A DNA stretch of 64,000 nt. It comes from Chitinophagales bacterium (lineage in GTDB: Bacteria > Bacteroidota > Bacteroidia > Chitinophagales > JADIYW01). Position 1 is the stretch's first letter. Each line of letters opens with the position of its first letter. A program made the position numbers and the translations under genes. The stretch lies in contig JACJXT010000011.1 of assembly GCA_020636535.1 (NCBI GenBank), forward strand, positions 434,001 to 498,000, given 5' to 3'. Positions 54,314-63,827 of this stretch are shown one piece after another. The notes below the pieces were generated by a model, which was not told the DNA's origin, ran no database searches, and saw only the letters and a program-made list of their open reading frames with translations.

Positions 54314-55538
54314 TGATTTTTGTTTTTTCAAGAGCAATAGCACATTCATAAGTTGCTTGCCTAAGCGACAATTCTCTTGGATCGTTAGCAATATGAGTGC
54401 CCATTTTATTCATTACATAAGCAAAAGCAAGTTGCATTTCTGGATCTGCAAATCCACCAGAACCACCAGCACCAAAAGTTCCGTACGCTCTATAATTGAC
54501 GCCAAAATCTTGGTATAATGATGGTTTTGCCAATCCTAGTGAAAAAGGAATATCTACACCCAATACATAATCTGCTTTACTCGTTTTCGGATAAATTGGT
54601 TTTGCTTCTAGTGCATTGTAGGCAAATTCATTGAGTTTAAGTTGCTTGCCTCGTAGTGCGAAATCATTATAAATTTTAGCAATATTTCTAGCATTGCTAA
54701 AGCCATGAGCTGCGGCCAATGGTAAACTGTTGTATTTTTTTTTATTAAAATTATTCAAGTTTATAGCAAATGGCGGATTTAATAAAGACTTATAAAATGC
54801 AGAAAACGGATTTAAAATAGCAGCTATCAGTTTTCCAAAATCTCTGTCATCACTTCCACTAATGGCTTCTAAAGGCATAAATGGAATTAGCTCTGCTACT
54901 CTTTCATCAAAAATAAAATTGGGTAAGCCAATATAAAATTCTGCTTGTAGTGGTTTGGCAATTTCATCTTCTACCAACTGTTGTATTGTTCTTTGTTTAT
55001 CATCTACTCTTTTTACAATTTCATTAATGTACATACCAATTGTCCATGCATGATAACCTTGCTTATCACCAACTTTCCAATACGGTTTTTGCTTAGCTAA
55101 ACAATTGCTCAATAATTTTTCATCAGTCAAAACTTCGTAAGTCAAGCGTTTGTCATTGCTATACAATCCAGCTTGATGCGATAATAGCTGTCGTACCGTA
55201 ATATTTTCTTTTCCATTAAATGCAAACTCATTCCAATACGAACTTACTTTCTCATTATAATCTAGCAAACCTTTGCTATGTAAAACAGCTACAGCCAAAG
55301 ACGCAATTCCTTTTGTCGTAGAAAAAACTAGACTAAGCGTATCTTCTTCCCAAGGAAGTGTTTTTTGTTTATCTCTAAAACCGCCCCATAAATCTACTAC
55401 CTTTTCTCCTTTGTAATATACACAGCAAGAAGCCCCAATTTCTTTTCTAATATTAAAATTTTCTTCGAAGGTTGTTTTTACTTTTTCAAAGCCATTTTTA
55501 ACGAAACCTTGTATAGGAATATGTATGTTTTCAGACAT
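54291..55538 (-). CDS. Serine hydrolase of the beta-lactamase/class C (EstB-like) family
   Basis: A 415-residue protein with the SxxK nucleophile motif in VFSTTKGIASLAVAVL (~residue 69) and HAWTIGMYINEIVKR as the second active-site region. GTFGAGGSGGFADPEMQLAFAYVMNKMG near the C-terminus provides the third motif (GxG variant). Such enzymes are mostly esterases or D-peptidases; no signal peptide is seen, so it is likely cytoplasmic. ATG 55538 (MSENIHIP) is preferred to a TTG two codons upstream. Confidence 0.87.
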   Translation of the reverse strand: MSENIHIPIQGFVKNGFEKVKTTFEENFNIRKEIGASCCVYYKGEKVVDLWGGFRDKQKTLPWEEDTLSLVFSTTKGIASLAVAVLHSKGLLDYNEKVSSYWNEFAFNGKENITVRQLLSHQAGLYSNDKRLTYEVLTDEKLLSNCLAKQKPYWKVGDKQGYHAWTIGMYINEIVKRVDDKQRTIQQLVEDEIAKPLQAEFYIGLPNFIFDERVAELIPFMPLEAISGSDDRDFGKLIAAILNPFSAFYKSLLNPPFAINLNNFNKKKYNSLPLAAAHGFSNARNIAKIYNDFALRGKQLKLNEFAYNALEAKPIYPKTSKADYVLGVDIPFSLGLAKPSLYQDFGVNYRAYGTFGAGGSGGFADPEMQLAFAYVMNKMGTHIANDPRELSLRQATYECAIALEKTKINEKEYTS

Positions 55539-55637
55539 AAGCAATAAAAATAAAATTTTAGTTTAATAATTGCTTAATCCAAATCAATAAATCTTATAAA
55601 TACTTATCAATAATTTAGTTGGCTAAGAATAAATATT

Positions 55638-57017
55638 ATGGCTAATACGCTTTTTGATAAGATTTGGGATGCACATGTGATAAAAAAAATTGAGAACGGA
55701 CCACAGGTTTTATATATTGATACGCATTTTATACACGAAGTAACTACACCACAAGCTTTTGCTGGTTTAGATAAAAGAGGAATTAAAGTGTATAGACCAC
55801 AACAGACTGTTGCAACAGCTGATCACAATGTGCCTACCAAACACCAAGAGTTACCTATTAAAGAAGCATTGTCTAGACATCAAGTAGATACTTTGATTCA
55901 AAATTGCAAAAATCATGGTATTGAATTGTATGGTTTAGGTCATCCATTTCAAGGAATTGTACATGTTATTGGTCCTGAATTAGGTATTACGCAGCCAGGC
56001 AAAACTATTGTTTGTGGTGATTCGCATACTTCTACACACGGTGCATTTGGAGCAATTGCTTTTGGTATTGGTACATCAGAAGTAGAACAAGTTTTGGCAA
56101 CACAATGTATTTTGCAAACCAAGCCAAAGTCTATGCGTATTAATATTGATGGAGAATTAGGTAAAGGTGTTACTTCAAAAGATATTATTTTATATATAAT
56201 TTCTAAGATTTCTACTAGTGGAGGAACTGGTTATTTTGTAGAATATGCAGGCAGTGCTATTCGTAGTTTAAGTATGGAAGCTAGAATGACCATTTGTAAC
56301 ATGAGTATAGAAATGGGTGCAAGAGGCGGTATTATTGCTCCAGATGAAAAAACTTTTGACTATTTAAGAAACAAAGAATTTTCTTTAAAAGATGGTGCTT
56401 TTGAACAACAGATTAATGAATGGAAAAAATTAGTAAGCGACGAGAATGCTGTTTTTGATAAAGAGTATCATTTTGATGCTACGGATATAGAACCTATGAT
56501 TACTTATGGTACTAATCCTGGAATGGGAATTAAAGTTTCAGAAGAGATACCAAGTGAAGGAGAAAATAATTTAGATAAAGCTTTAGAATATATGGGCTTT
56601 GAACGAGGCGAAAGTTTACTACAAAAATCAGTAGATTATGTGTTTTTGGGTTCTTGTACTAATTCTAGAATGGAAGACTTGCGACAATTTGTTGCATTAA
56701 TTAAAGGCAAACAAAAAGCAGAGAATGTTACTGTTTGGATTGTTCCTGGAAGTAAACAAGTAGAAAAACAAGCGATAGCAGAAGGTTTAGATGTTATTCT
56801 TAAAGCAGCTGGTATGGAATTAAGAGAACCTGGTTGTTCTGCTTGTTTAGGTATGAATGAAGATAAAATTCCTGCTGGAAAATATTGTGTATCTACTTCT
56901 AATAGAAATTTTGAAGGCAGACAAGGACAAGGTGCTAGAACTTTACTAGCGAGTCCGTTAACTGCCGCTGCTGCTGCTATTACAGGAAAAATTGTAGATG
57001 TAAGAACTTTATTGTAA
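55638..57017 (+). CDS. leuC: 3-isopropylmalate dehydratase large subunit
   Basis: A 459-residue aconitase-family subunit. It has [14 protein letters not shown] and [10 protein letters not shown], with the iron-sulfur cysteines in [10 protein letters not shown] and [11 protein letters not shown]. With LeuD it isomerises 2-isopropylmalate to 3-isopropylmalate in leucine synthesis. leuD follows 12 bases later. leuA and leuB are not in the window, so the pathway genes are split or lie elsewhere. Confidence 0.96.
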   Translation: MANTLFDKIWDAHVIKKIENGPQVLYIDTHFIHEVTTPQAFAGLDKRGIKVYRPQQTVATADHNVPTKHQELPIKEALSRHQVDTLIQNCKNHGIELYGLGHPFQGIVHVIGPELGITQPGKTIVCGDSHTSTHGAFGAIAFGIGTSEVEQVLATQCILQTKPKSMRINIDGELGKGVTSKDIILYIISKISTSGGTGYFVEYAGSAIRSLSMEARMTICNMSIEMGARGGIIAPDEKTFDYLRNKEFSLKDGAFEQQINEWKKLVSDENAVFDKEYHFDATDIEPMITYGTNPGMGIKVSEEIPSEGENNLDKALEYMGFERGESLLQKSVDYVFLGSCTNSRMEDLRQFVALIKGKQKAENVTVWIVPGSKQVEKQAIAEGLDVILKAAGMELREPGCSACLGMNEDKIPAGKYCVSTSNRNFEGRQGQGARTLLASPLTAAAAAITGKIVDVRTLL

Positions 57018-57029
57018 AAAATATACAAA

Positions 57030-57614
57030 ATGGATAAATTTAAAAATTTCACAAGTTCATGTGTGCCAATCAATGCAGAAGATATTGATACTGACCAAAT
57101 AATTCCTGCACGATTTTTAAAAGCAACGACTAGAGATGGCTTTGGCGATAATTTATTTAGAGATTGGCGATACAATAGCGACAATACACCCAAAGCCAAC
57201 TTTGTACTCAACAATAAAACTTATAAAGGAACTATTTTAGTAGCTGGTAAAAATTTCGGTTGTGGTTCATCAAGAGAACACGCAGCTTGGGCTATTTACG
57301 ATTATGGTTTTAGAGTAGTAGTATCTAGTTTTTTTGCTGATATTTTTAAAAATAATGCACTCAACAATGGACTGTTACCGATAACTGTTTCACCTACATT
57401 TTTAAATAATTTGTTTGAAGCCATTGAAAATAATCCTATGACTAAAGTAAGTGTAGATATAGAAAAACAAACGATTACCAATGAAAGTACTGGAGAGCAG
57501 GAACAGTTTGAACTCAATCCATATAAAAAAACATGCTTAATTAATGGCTACGATGACATTGATTATCTATTGAGTTTAAAGAAAGAAGTAGAACTTTTTG
57601 AAGAAAGTAAATAG
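57030..57614 (+). CDS. leuD: 3-isopropylmalate dehydratase small subunit
   Basis: A 194-residue swivelling domain subunit with the LeuD signature: [42 protein letters not shown]. Full length. It forms the leuC-leuD operon and supplies the substrate-specificity domain. Confidence 0.96.
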   Translation: MDKFKNFTSSCVPINAEDIDTDQIIPARFLKATTRDGFGDNLFRDWRYNSDNTPKANFVLNNKTYKGTILVAGKNFGCGSSREHAAWAIYDYGFRVVVSSFFADIFKNNALNNGLLPITVSPTFLNNLFEAIENNPMTKVSVDIEKQTITNESTGEQEQFELNPYKKTCLINGYDDIDYLLSLKKEVELFEESK

Positions 57615-57653
57615 TATAAATAAAAATGATGCTCTAAGCTATGGTTTCCCTAT

Positions 57654-57674
57654 CGGTTGGTGTCTCACCGACCG
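57654..57674. terminator. Hairpin after leuD
   Basis: CGGTTGGTG / CACCGACCG form a 9-bp stem with one T-G pair and a TCT loop. No T run follows directly. It may terminate leuCD transcription or be a repeat remnant. Confidence 0.45.
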
Positions 57675-57692
57675 AAATACTAAAATTTTCCT

Positions 57693-57700
57693 TATCTTTC
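57693..57700 (+). promoter_or_regulatory. -7-like box four bases before the LpxH-like gene
   Basis: TATCTTTC (last base differs from TAnnTTTG), then CTAA, then GTG (57705). Confidence 0.35.
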
Positions 57701-57704
57701 CTAA

Positions 57705-58484
57705 GTGAATATTGTACCACTCAACATTAATGTAAACAACGGAAAGCAAATCTATTTTTTGTCAGATTTACATCTTGGAGCACAGTCGTACAACGAAAGT
57801 TTTGTTAGAGAACAATACATTATTGAGTTCTTTCAACAAATAAAAAACAATACACAAGCACTTTTTTTAGTTGGCGATGTCTTCGATTTTTGGTTCGAGT
57901 ATAACCATGTTGTACCAAAATATTTTGTTCGATTCTTAGCTTGTCTGTCTGAGTTCACACAGCAGCAAATTCCAGTGTATATTATTAAAGGCAATCACGA
58001 TTTATGGTATAAAGATTATCTACCAAAAGAAATTGGTGTTACTATCATTGATGATAGTGTTGAACTCACTTCTAACAACAAAAAAATATTTATTACACAT
58101 GGCGATGGAAAAGGAAAAGGTGATTTCAAATATCGCTTTTTGAAAAAAATATTTACCAATCCAATTTGTAAATGGTTGTTTAAATGGTTGCATCCAGATA
58201 TTGGCATGAAATTAGCACTACTTTGGAGTAGAAGCAGTTTTGATCATCCAAAAGAGGAAAAATTTAATGGCGAAGCAAAAGAAAGATTAATACAATTTGC
58301 AAAGGAAATGGAAAACAACAATCACTACGATTATATTATTTGTGGACACAGACATCTACCTATGGAAATTGCTATCAATAATAATAATAAATATATTAAT
58401 TTAGGAGATTTAATATTTCACAATTCCTATGCATCGTTTGATGGAAATAATTTGTCTTTACACTATCTCAATCAAAATGACTAA
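57705..58484 (+). CDS. UDP-2,3-diacylglucosamine diphosphatase-like metallophosphatase, GTG start
   Basis: A 259-residue calcineurin-like phosphoesterase with the full metal set: LSDLHLGAQ, GDVFDFWFE, GNHDLW, THGDGKGKGD and CGHRHLP. The order and FDFWFE motif fit the LpxH group, which makes lipid X in lipid A synthesis. The start is GTG 57705 (MNIVPLNINV). Its stop overlaps the next gene by 8 bases. Confidence 0.88.
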   Translation: MNIVPLNINVNNGKQIYFLSDLHLGAQSYNESFVREQYIIEFFQQIKNNTQALFLVGDVFDFWFEYNHVVPKYFVRFLACLSEFTQQQIPVYIIKGNHDLWYKDYLPKEIGVTIIDDSVELTSNNKKIFITHGDGKGKGDFKYRFLKKIFTNPICKWLFKWLHPDIGMKLALLWSRSSFDHPKEEKFNGEAKERLIQFAKEMENNNHYDYIICGHRHLPMEIAINNNNKYINLGDLIFHNSYASFDGNNLSLHYLNQND

Positions 58485-59274
58485 AAGAACTATTATATTA
58501 TTATTTTTTGTATTGATTTTTTGCAGTAGCAAAGCACAACAAAACATTCCAATTAAACTATGTGTAATTCCAGAAGAAGCAATTAAAACACATATTAATT
58601 ATTCTGATGAAATCTTGATTCTACAAAAAGGCATCATCAAAAAATACAATAGTAGTGGTTTACTGATGAATACTTATGGTAATTTGTATATTGATGAATA
58701 TACTGAAATTATTAGCAACAATTCGTTTAGAACATTTTTGTACTGTCCAAATTATGGCAAAATAATTTTGTTAGATAAACGATTTGGCGAAATTGACATT
58801 ATCGATGTATTTGCATTAAACAATATTTTAGTTGGTGCTGTTGGTATTTCTTACGACAATGAATTTTTGTGGTTGTGGGATATTGGTACTCAGAAATTAG
58901 TAAAAATCAATCAACAAGGAAAAGTAATTTTTACTACACCAAATATTTCGCAATGGACAGGCACTTCATTACAAGTAAATACCATACAAGAAATAGGTAC
59001 ACAATTATTGCTGAACGATAAGTCGCAAGGCATTTTTATATTTGACAATAATGGTACTTATCAAAAACAATTGCCTATTAAAGATGCTTGTAGCATTAGC
59101 AAAAAAGAGCAGTTGTTAGTTTATAATCAAGATGGAAAATTGATGGCTTACGACCAATTGAGTTTTTCTACTATAGAATTTACCAATGCACCCAATCTCT
59201 ACGACATCAGTGTTGGTAAAAATATTTTATGTGGTACCAACGCCGACAATGCAGTAGAAGTTTGGCAGTATTAA
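58477..59274 (+). CDS. Exported hypothetical protein, possible beta-propeller
   Basis: A 265-residue protein with a signal peptide ending CSSKAQQ. The mature part has repeated strand patterns (GKIILLDKRFGEIDII, NEFLWLWDIGTQKLVKINQQGKV, KSQGIFIFDNNGTYQKQ) like the blades of an NHL/WD-type propeller, but no signature is certain. ATG 58477 overlaps the LpxH-like stop by 8 bases, so translation is probably coupled. An in-frame start at 58429 would lose the signal peptide and is rejected. Confidence 0.72.
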   Translation: MTKRTIILLFFVLIFCSSKAQQNIPIKLCVIPEEAIKTHINYSDEILILQKGIIKKYNSSGLLMNTYGNLYIDEYTEIISNNSFRTFLYCPNYGKIILLDKRFGEIDIIDVFALNNILVGAVGISYDNEFLWLWDIGTQKLVKINQQGKVIFTTPNISQWTGTSLQVNTIQEIGTQLLLNDKSQGIFIFDNNGTYQKQLPIKDACSISKKEQLLVYNQDGKLMAYDQLSFSTIEFTNAPNLYDISVGKNILCGTNADNAVEVWQY

Positions 59275-59354
59275 TTTAGTATTGAGATGTTTAGATTATT
59301 AGATTCAAGATTTATAGATATTAGACTTTTGTTGTTTTATGAAAGCGTAGTAGT

Positions 59355-59837
59355 TTATAATAACTCTTGTTCTTCTTTGTAATCTTTTTGATGAAAAAAT
59401 GCTCTTTCTTTGTTCCACTTTTCTAAAAAACGAGGAAAGGATGATAAATAACTACTAAAATCATCTTCTATTAAAATATTATTTTCTTGGTTTGTTTCTA
59501 TTATATAACTATTTATAATGTCAATAACATCATACAATAAATTATAGGTATAATTTATTTTATAATCAAAATTAATATAATAATATGGATACTCTTTTAA
59601 TATTGACTTTACAAACTTTTTCTCTTTTTCTTCATATTCATCACTACTCTCATCTATTTCAAATGAATTTACTATTAGAATATTCCTTGTACTTAATTCA
59701 CTATTTAGCTCGCTTTTATTAAATAAGAGAAATTGATTATCTCCATTGTCTTTTATATAAAAATCTTCCTCTGTAAACTTATTGAGAAGTTTTGTCTGTA
59801 ATTGCTCATCATTAGTTATTAAAGTGAATATATCCAT
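59355..59837 (-). CDS. Hypothetical acidic protein
   Basis: A 160-residue protein rich in Asp, Glu, Asn and Tyr, with no signal peptide or membrane segment and no motif I recognise. The size and acidity would suit an immunity or small regulatory protein, but nothing nearby supports that. It lies 24 bases downstream of the acyltransferase gene on the same strand. Confidence 0.6.
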   Translation of the reverse strand: MDIFTLITNDEQLQTKLLNKFTEEDFYIKDNGDNQFLLFNKSELNSELSTRNILIVNSFEIDESSDEYEEKEKKFVKSILKEYPYYYINFDYKINYTYNLLYDVIDIINSYIIETNQENNILIEDDFSSYLSSFPRFLEKWNKERAFFHQKDYKEEQELL

Positions 59838-59861
59838 TACAAATTTTTCACATAAGTATCT

Positions 59862-60446
59862 CTACACAAATCTTTTATCTAAACTGCCTCGTTCTGGAAA
59901 TCTGCCTAAATGAATTTTATCTTTATAGAATTCCATAATTCGACGCATGTCTGCATCAAAATCATCAGTAAATTCAAAAAGCGTATTGGCATATCCTTTC
60001 TTGGTTTTAAAATCTAAAGAACCTAAAATTAATGGCACTTTTGCATTCTTAGCAATGTGATAGAAACCAGTTCGCCATTGCTCTTTGCTGCTTCTACTTC
60101 CTTCTGGTGTAATGACCAAACAAATTTTGTCTTGTTGTTGAATCATATTTATCATGGCTTCGGTTAAACTAATTCTGGTAGTATCTCCATTTTTTGGTGT
60201 TCTATCTATAGCAATGCCACCTAATCGTTTAAATAGCACAGAAAATGGAAAAAAGAACAGTTCTTTTTTTATAGCAAACTTTGCAGGAACACCTATGGTA
60301 TCAAAAATAGCTTTGCCATAAATAAAATCTAAAAACGAAGTATGTGGTGCTACAATCACTACACATTTATTGTACTGTTTGGTTAAGTCGGCATCATATT
60401 GCCAACCATTTGCTTTTAACAACAATCTAAAACACCAACTTATCAT
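59862..60446 (-). CDS. PlsC-like 1-acylglycerol-3-phosphate acyltransferase, paralogue 1
   Basis: A 194-residue acyltransferase with the HX4D catalytic motif (APHTSFLD), GGIAIDR and ITPEGSRS (the EGxR motif). Members acylate glycerol-phosphate or ornithine lipids at the inner membrane. It lies 9 bases after a paralogue with the same motif order; the two are about the same length. Confidence 0.86.
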   Translation of the reverse strand: MISWCFRLLLKANGWQYDADLTKQYNKCVVIVAPHTSFLDFIYGKAIFDTIGVPAKFAIKKELFFFPFSVLFKRLGGIAIDRTPKNGDTTRISLTEAMINMIQQQDKICLVITPEGSRSSKEQWRTGFYHIAKNAKVPLILGSLDFKTKKGYANTLFEFTDDFDADMRRIMEFYKDKIHLGRFPERGSLDKRFV

Positions 60447-60455
60447 AAAAAATTA

Positions 60456-61031
60456 TTAAGCATATCTTTTATCAACGCTAAACTTCTCGGGAAATTTTCC
60501 ATTAATGGTTTTATAAAAATCCATCATTTGTTTCATACACTCTTCTAGTGGTAAACTCGAGTCAATAATCTTGCCAATTCCAGCAATTTTCTTTTTATAA
60601 TCTAAGTAGCCACACAAAATAGGTACTTTGGCTTTGTGAGCAGCATAATAAAAACCAGTTTTCCATTCTGTTCTTAAAGAACGCGTGCCTTCTGGTGTAA
60701 TCATAATGTGTAAGTCTTTATTTTCATTAAACAGATTAACCATAGCATCAACCATACTCAGTCTTTCCTCTCCAACTTTTTTTGGTGTTCTATCTATAGC
60801 AATACCACCTAAATTCGTCATCATGCGTTTAAACGGAAATCTAAACCATTCTTTTTTAAGTGTAAATCGTACTTTTAAACCCATTAAACTAAATGCAGCC
60901 AAAGCAATAATGGCGTCCCAATTGCTGGTATGTGGTGCAGCTAAAACTATCGATTGCTTGTATTGATGTATCATTTCGGTTTGTAATTTCCAACCTTTCA
61001 ATTTAAACAACCATCTAAATATCCATATCAT
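60456..61031 (-). CDS. PlsC-like 1-acylglycerol-3-phosphate acyltransferase, paralogue 2
   Basis: A 191-residue acyltransferase with APHTSNWD (HX4D), GGIAIDRTPKK and ITPEGTRS. It is the first gene of a two- or three-gene unit with the paralogue and the hypothetical gene. A TACATTTG box sits four bases before its ATG. Confidence 0.87.
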   Translation of the reverse strand: MIWIFRWLFKLKGWKLQTEMIHQYKQSIVLAAPHTSNWDAIIALAAFSLMGLKVRFTLKKEWFRFPFKRMMTNLGGIAIDRTPKKVGEERLSMVDAMVNLFNENKDLHIMITPEGTRSLRTEWKTGFYYAAHKAKVPILCGYLDYKKKIAGIGKIIDSSLPLEECMKQMMDFYKTINGKFPEKFSVDKRYA

Positions 61032-61035
61032 GCAT

Positions 61036-61043
61036 CAAATGTA
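61036..61043 (-). promoter_or_regulatory. -7-like box four bases before the acyltransferase operon
   Basis: Minus-strand TACATTTG (exact TAnnTTTG), then ATGC, then ATG (61031). Confidence 0.45.
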
Positions 61044-61083
61044 AATATAAAATACCATTAGCCAATTATCTTTAATAAAGATT

Positions 61084-61091
61084 TATATTTG
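61084..61091 (+). promoter_or_regulatory. -7-like box four bases before the CCA-adding enzyme gene
   Basis: TATATTTG (exact TAnnTTTG), then CGGT, then GTG (61096). Confidence 0.45.
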
Positions 61092-61095
61092 CGGT

Positions 61096-62505
61096 GTGAA
61101 AATTGAGTTAAACGAGCAAGAACAAAGCATTTTAAATATTATTGCCACTGTTGCCAATGAACAAAATATAGAGGCATTTGCTGTTGGTGGTTTTGTAAGA
61201 GATAAGTTGTTGAATAGACCTTGTAAGGATATTGATATTGTTTGTGTAGGAAGTGGTATTGAGTTAGCGAAAGGTGTAGCACAAGCTATTTCACCAAAAC
61301 AAAAAGTCAACTATTTTAAAAACTTTGGAACAGCACAGTTAAAATACAAAGATTTAGATATTGAGTTTGTTGGTGCTAGAAAAGAATCGTACAACAGAGA
61401 TAGTAGAAATCCGATTGTAGAAGATGGCTCATTTGAAGATGACATTTACAGAAGAGATTTTACCATTAATGCTATGGCAATTAAGCTACACATTAATGCA
61501 TTAGGCGAACTAATAGATTTAACCAATGGTTACGAAGATTTGCAAAATCAAATGATTAGAACACCATTAGAGGCGAATATCACTTTTAATGATGATCCAT
61601 TGCGAATGCTAAGAGCCATTCGTTTTGCGACACAGTTGGATTTTAAAATAGAAAAAAATACTTATCAAGCAATTGAACCATTAGCCAATAGATTACAAAT
61701 TATTTCTAAGGAAAGAATTTTAGACGAACTTAATAAAATCATACAAAGTCCAAAGCCATCTATTGGTTTTAAATTATTGTTCGATACAAAATTACTGCAT
61801 CAGTTTTTTCCAGAAATGGTGAAATTACAAGGCGTAAGTATTAAAGAAAACTATGGTCATAAAGACAATTTTTATCATACTTTAGAAGTGTTAGACAATG
61901 TAGCACGAACTAGCAACGATTTATATTTGCGTTGGGCAGCTATTTTACACGATATTGCTAAACCTGCTACACAAAGATTTGAAGAAGGTCATGGTTGGAC
62001 ATTTCACGGACACGAAGTAGTTGGTGCAAGATGGGTGCCTAAAATCTTTCAACGACTAAAAATGCCTTTAGACGACAGAATGCAATTTGTTCAAAAAATG
62101 GTATTGTTGCATCTACGACCAATTTCGTTGACTAAAGAAAATATTACCGATTCTGCTATAAGACGCCTTATTTTTGATGCTGGTGATGACATAGATGATT
62201 TAATGAAATTGTGTTTTGCAGACATTACTTCTAAAAACAAAGAAAAAGTAGTTCGTTATAAAAAGAACTTAGCTTTGGTAAAAGAAAAAATAATTGAAGT
62301 AGAAGCTAGAGACCATATACGAAACTGGCAACCACCAATTGATGGCACCGAAATTATGCAAACTTTTAACTTGAAACCAAGCAGAGCTGTAGGCGAAATT
62401 AAAGATGCTATTAAAGATGCTATTTTAGATGGTGAAATTGAAAACTCGTACGAAGCTGCTTATAATTTTATGATGGAAAAAGCCAAAGCAATGAATTTGA
62501 ATTAA
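61096..62505 (+). CDS. CCA tRNA nucleotidyltransferase / poly(A) polymerase family protein with HD domain, GTG start
   Basis: A 469-residue class II nucleotidyltransferase: GGFVRDKLLNRPCKDIDIVCVG has the metal-binding DxD, and RRDFTINAMAI and DDPLRMLRAIRFA are the template motifs of CCA-adding enzymes. The HD domain (~255-390) has NFYHTLEVLDNV and LHDIAKPATQ. The enzyme repairs or adds the tRNA 3' CCA end; family members can be split in function, so the exact role is inferred. The GTG start is supported by the promoter-like box four bases before it. Confidence 0.9.
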   Translation: MKIELNEQEQSILNIIATVANEQNIEAFAVGGFVRDKLLNRPCKDIDIVCVGSGIELAKGVAQAISPKQKVNYFKNFGTAQLKYKDLDIEFVGARKESYNRDSRNPIVEDGSFEDDIYRRDFTINAMAIKLHINALGELIDLTNGYEDLQNQMIRTPLEANITFNDDPLRMLRAIRFATQLDFKIEKNTYQAIEPLANRLQIISKERILDELNKIIQSPKPSIGFKLLFDTKLLHQFFPEMVKLQGVSIKENYGHKDNFYHTLEVLDNVARTSNDLYLRWAAILHDIAKPATQRFEEGHGWTFHGHEVVGARWVPKIFQRLKMPLDDRMQFVQKMVLLHLRPISLTKENITDSAIRRLIFDAGDDIDDLMKLCFADITSKNKEKVVRYKKNLALVKEKIIEVEARDHIRNWQPPIDGTEIMQTFNLKPSRAVGEIKDAIKDAILDGEIENSYEAAYNFMMEKAKAMNLN

Positions 62506-62523
62506 ATATTTTTTAATATAATT

Positions 62524-63711
62524 TCAATAACCTTTATAAGCTTTAATAAAGTCATTGAGTAAGTTAATCAGTTCTTGTGTGTTAAAACTTTCAGTTTGAG
62601 AAAATGTCATTTGAGAATGATATAATTCGGTATAAGTAGAATACACACAGTCTTGATTACTAAAACAATTGATAACCACTTTTTTATTAGGTGTATCTTC
62701 TTTGGCTTTGCCTAAATCTTCAATTTTTGCTTTAGAGTATTTTCCAGATTTAAATCTATCGTACAAGTAACCATCTTTTACTTCTAAGTATCCATAGTAA
62801 CCATTATCGAATGTTTTAAGGTATTTATTTACTTTATTGAGTGCCGTTTTGTAATCTGTATTTTTGTTGTTACTACTTTTATTGTAAGCATTAAGTACAT
62901 TATTAATTAAGTCGATAAGTTCTTGAGTATTAAATTTATTTCCTTTATTAGAAAAAGGCATTTCATCATGATAATCGTTTGTATAAGTTGAATAAACACA
63001 TTTACTATTGTTTTTACATTTTATAGCAACTTCGGTACCAGTTTCAACTTCTATAACTTTATCTATATCTGTAACTTTAATTTTAGAATATTTTCCTGAT
63101 TGATAGTTATCATACAAATAACCATCTTTTATTTCCATAGTGCCATAATAACCTTCTTTAAATCTAGTAAGATATCTGTTGAGTTTTGCTAATGCATCTT
63201 TGTAGTCTTTATCGGAAACCATATTGTCAAAACCATTATAATATACATCCATTAATGAATTGTAAACATCACCAAAATCGTCAATATCATTATAAGTGTT
63301 ATTATTATCGAAAGATTCTGTTGCATCAAAAGAAAAGTTTTCAATATCTGCAGTTAAGTTAATCGTAGCATTTTTGTCCCAAGCACTAAATTTTGTATAT
63401 ACACAATCAAAAGAATAACCATTATCATCCGTACGAGCTTCCCATTTGCCATTATATAATGCATACAATGTTGCTTTAAGTGTAGCATTGCCTTTTGGAA
63501 TGGTAAATGTAACTTCATTAGGTATTTCTTGATTTTTTATTTTGCTTTCGCCAATTTTTTTTCCATCTCGTTCTAAAACCAATTTGGTATCGTAAGTGTA
63601 ACCTTTAATAGAATTGATAAAATTATATTTAAAGGTAACTTTTACTGTTTCTTGTGCATGACTTAATGTAAAAAAGAATATACTTATTAATAGAATTAAT
63701 AGTTTTTTCAT
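62524..63711 (-). CDS. Exported protein with two duplicated domains, unknown function
   Basis: A 395-residue protein with a signal peptide ending SHAQE. Residues ~20-150 are beta-rich. Two copies of a ~110-residue module follow (~165-285 and ~285-390), each with GYYGxxEIKDGYLYD, SGKYSK and a CVYSTYT stretch near NTQELIxLIN. The duplicated modules retain paired cysteines (KCKNNSKCVYSTY; NCFSNQDCVYSTY). No family is recognised. Confidence 0.72.
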   Translation of the reverse strand: MKKLLILLISIFFFTLSHAQETVKVTFKYNFINSIKGYTYDTKLVLERDGKKIGESKIKNQEIPNEVTFTIPKGNATLKATLYALYNGKWEARTDDNGYSFDCVYTKFSAWDKNATINLTADIENFSFDATESFDNNNTYNDIDDFGDVYNSLMDVYYNGFDNMVSDKDYKDALAKLNRYLTRFKEGYYGTMEIKDGYLYDNYQSGKYSKIKVTDIDKVIEVETGTEVAIKCKNNSKCVYSTYTNDYHDEMPFSNKGNKFNTQELIDLINNVLNAYNKSSNNKNTDYKTALNKVNKYLKTFDNGYYGYLEVKDGYLYDRFKSGKYSKAKIEDLGKAKEDTPNKKVVINCFSNQDCVYSTYTELYHSQMTFSQTESFNTQELINLLNDFIKAYKGY

Positions 63712-63827
63712 AATTTATAGTTTTTAATTTAGTTACTAGTTAATTAGTTGTAGTAAATTTCTTTAAAAAATAGAAAGTCTGCAAGTTTTGTTTGTTAATT
63801 TTTCTAACTTGTAATTTTATTGATTGA

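Noticed and set aside
55638..57614. A complete leucine biosynthesis operon.
   Set aside because: Only leuC and leuD are present; neither neighbour is leuA or leuB.
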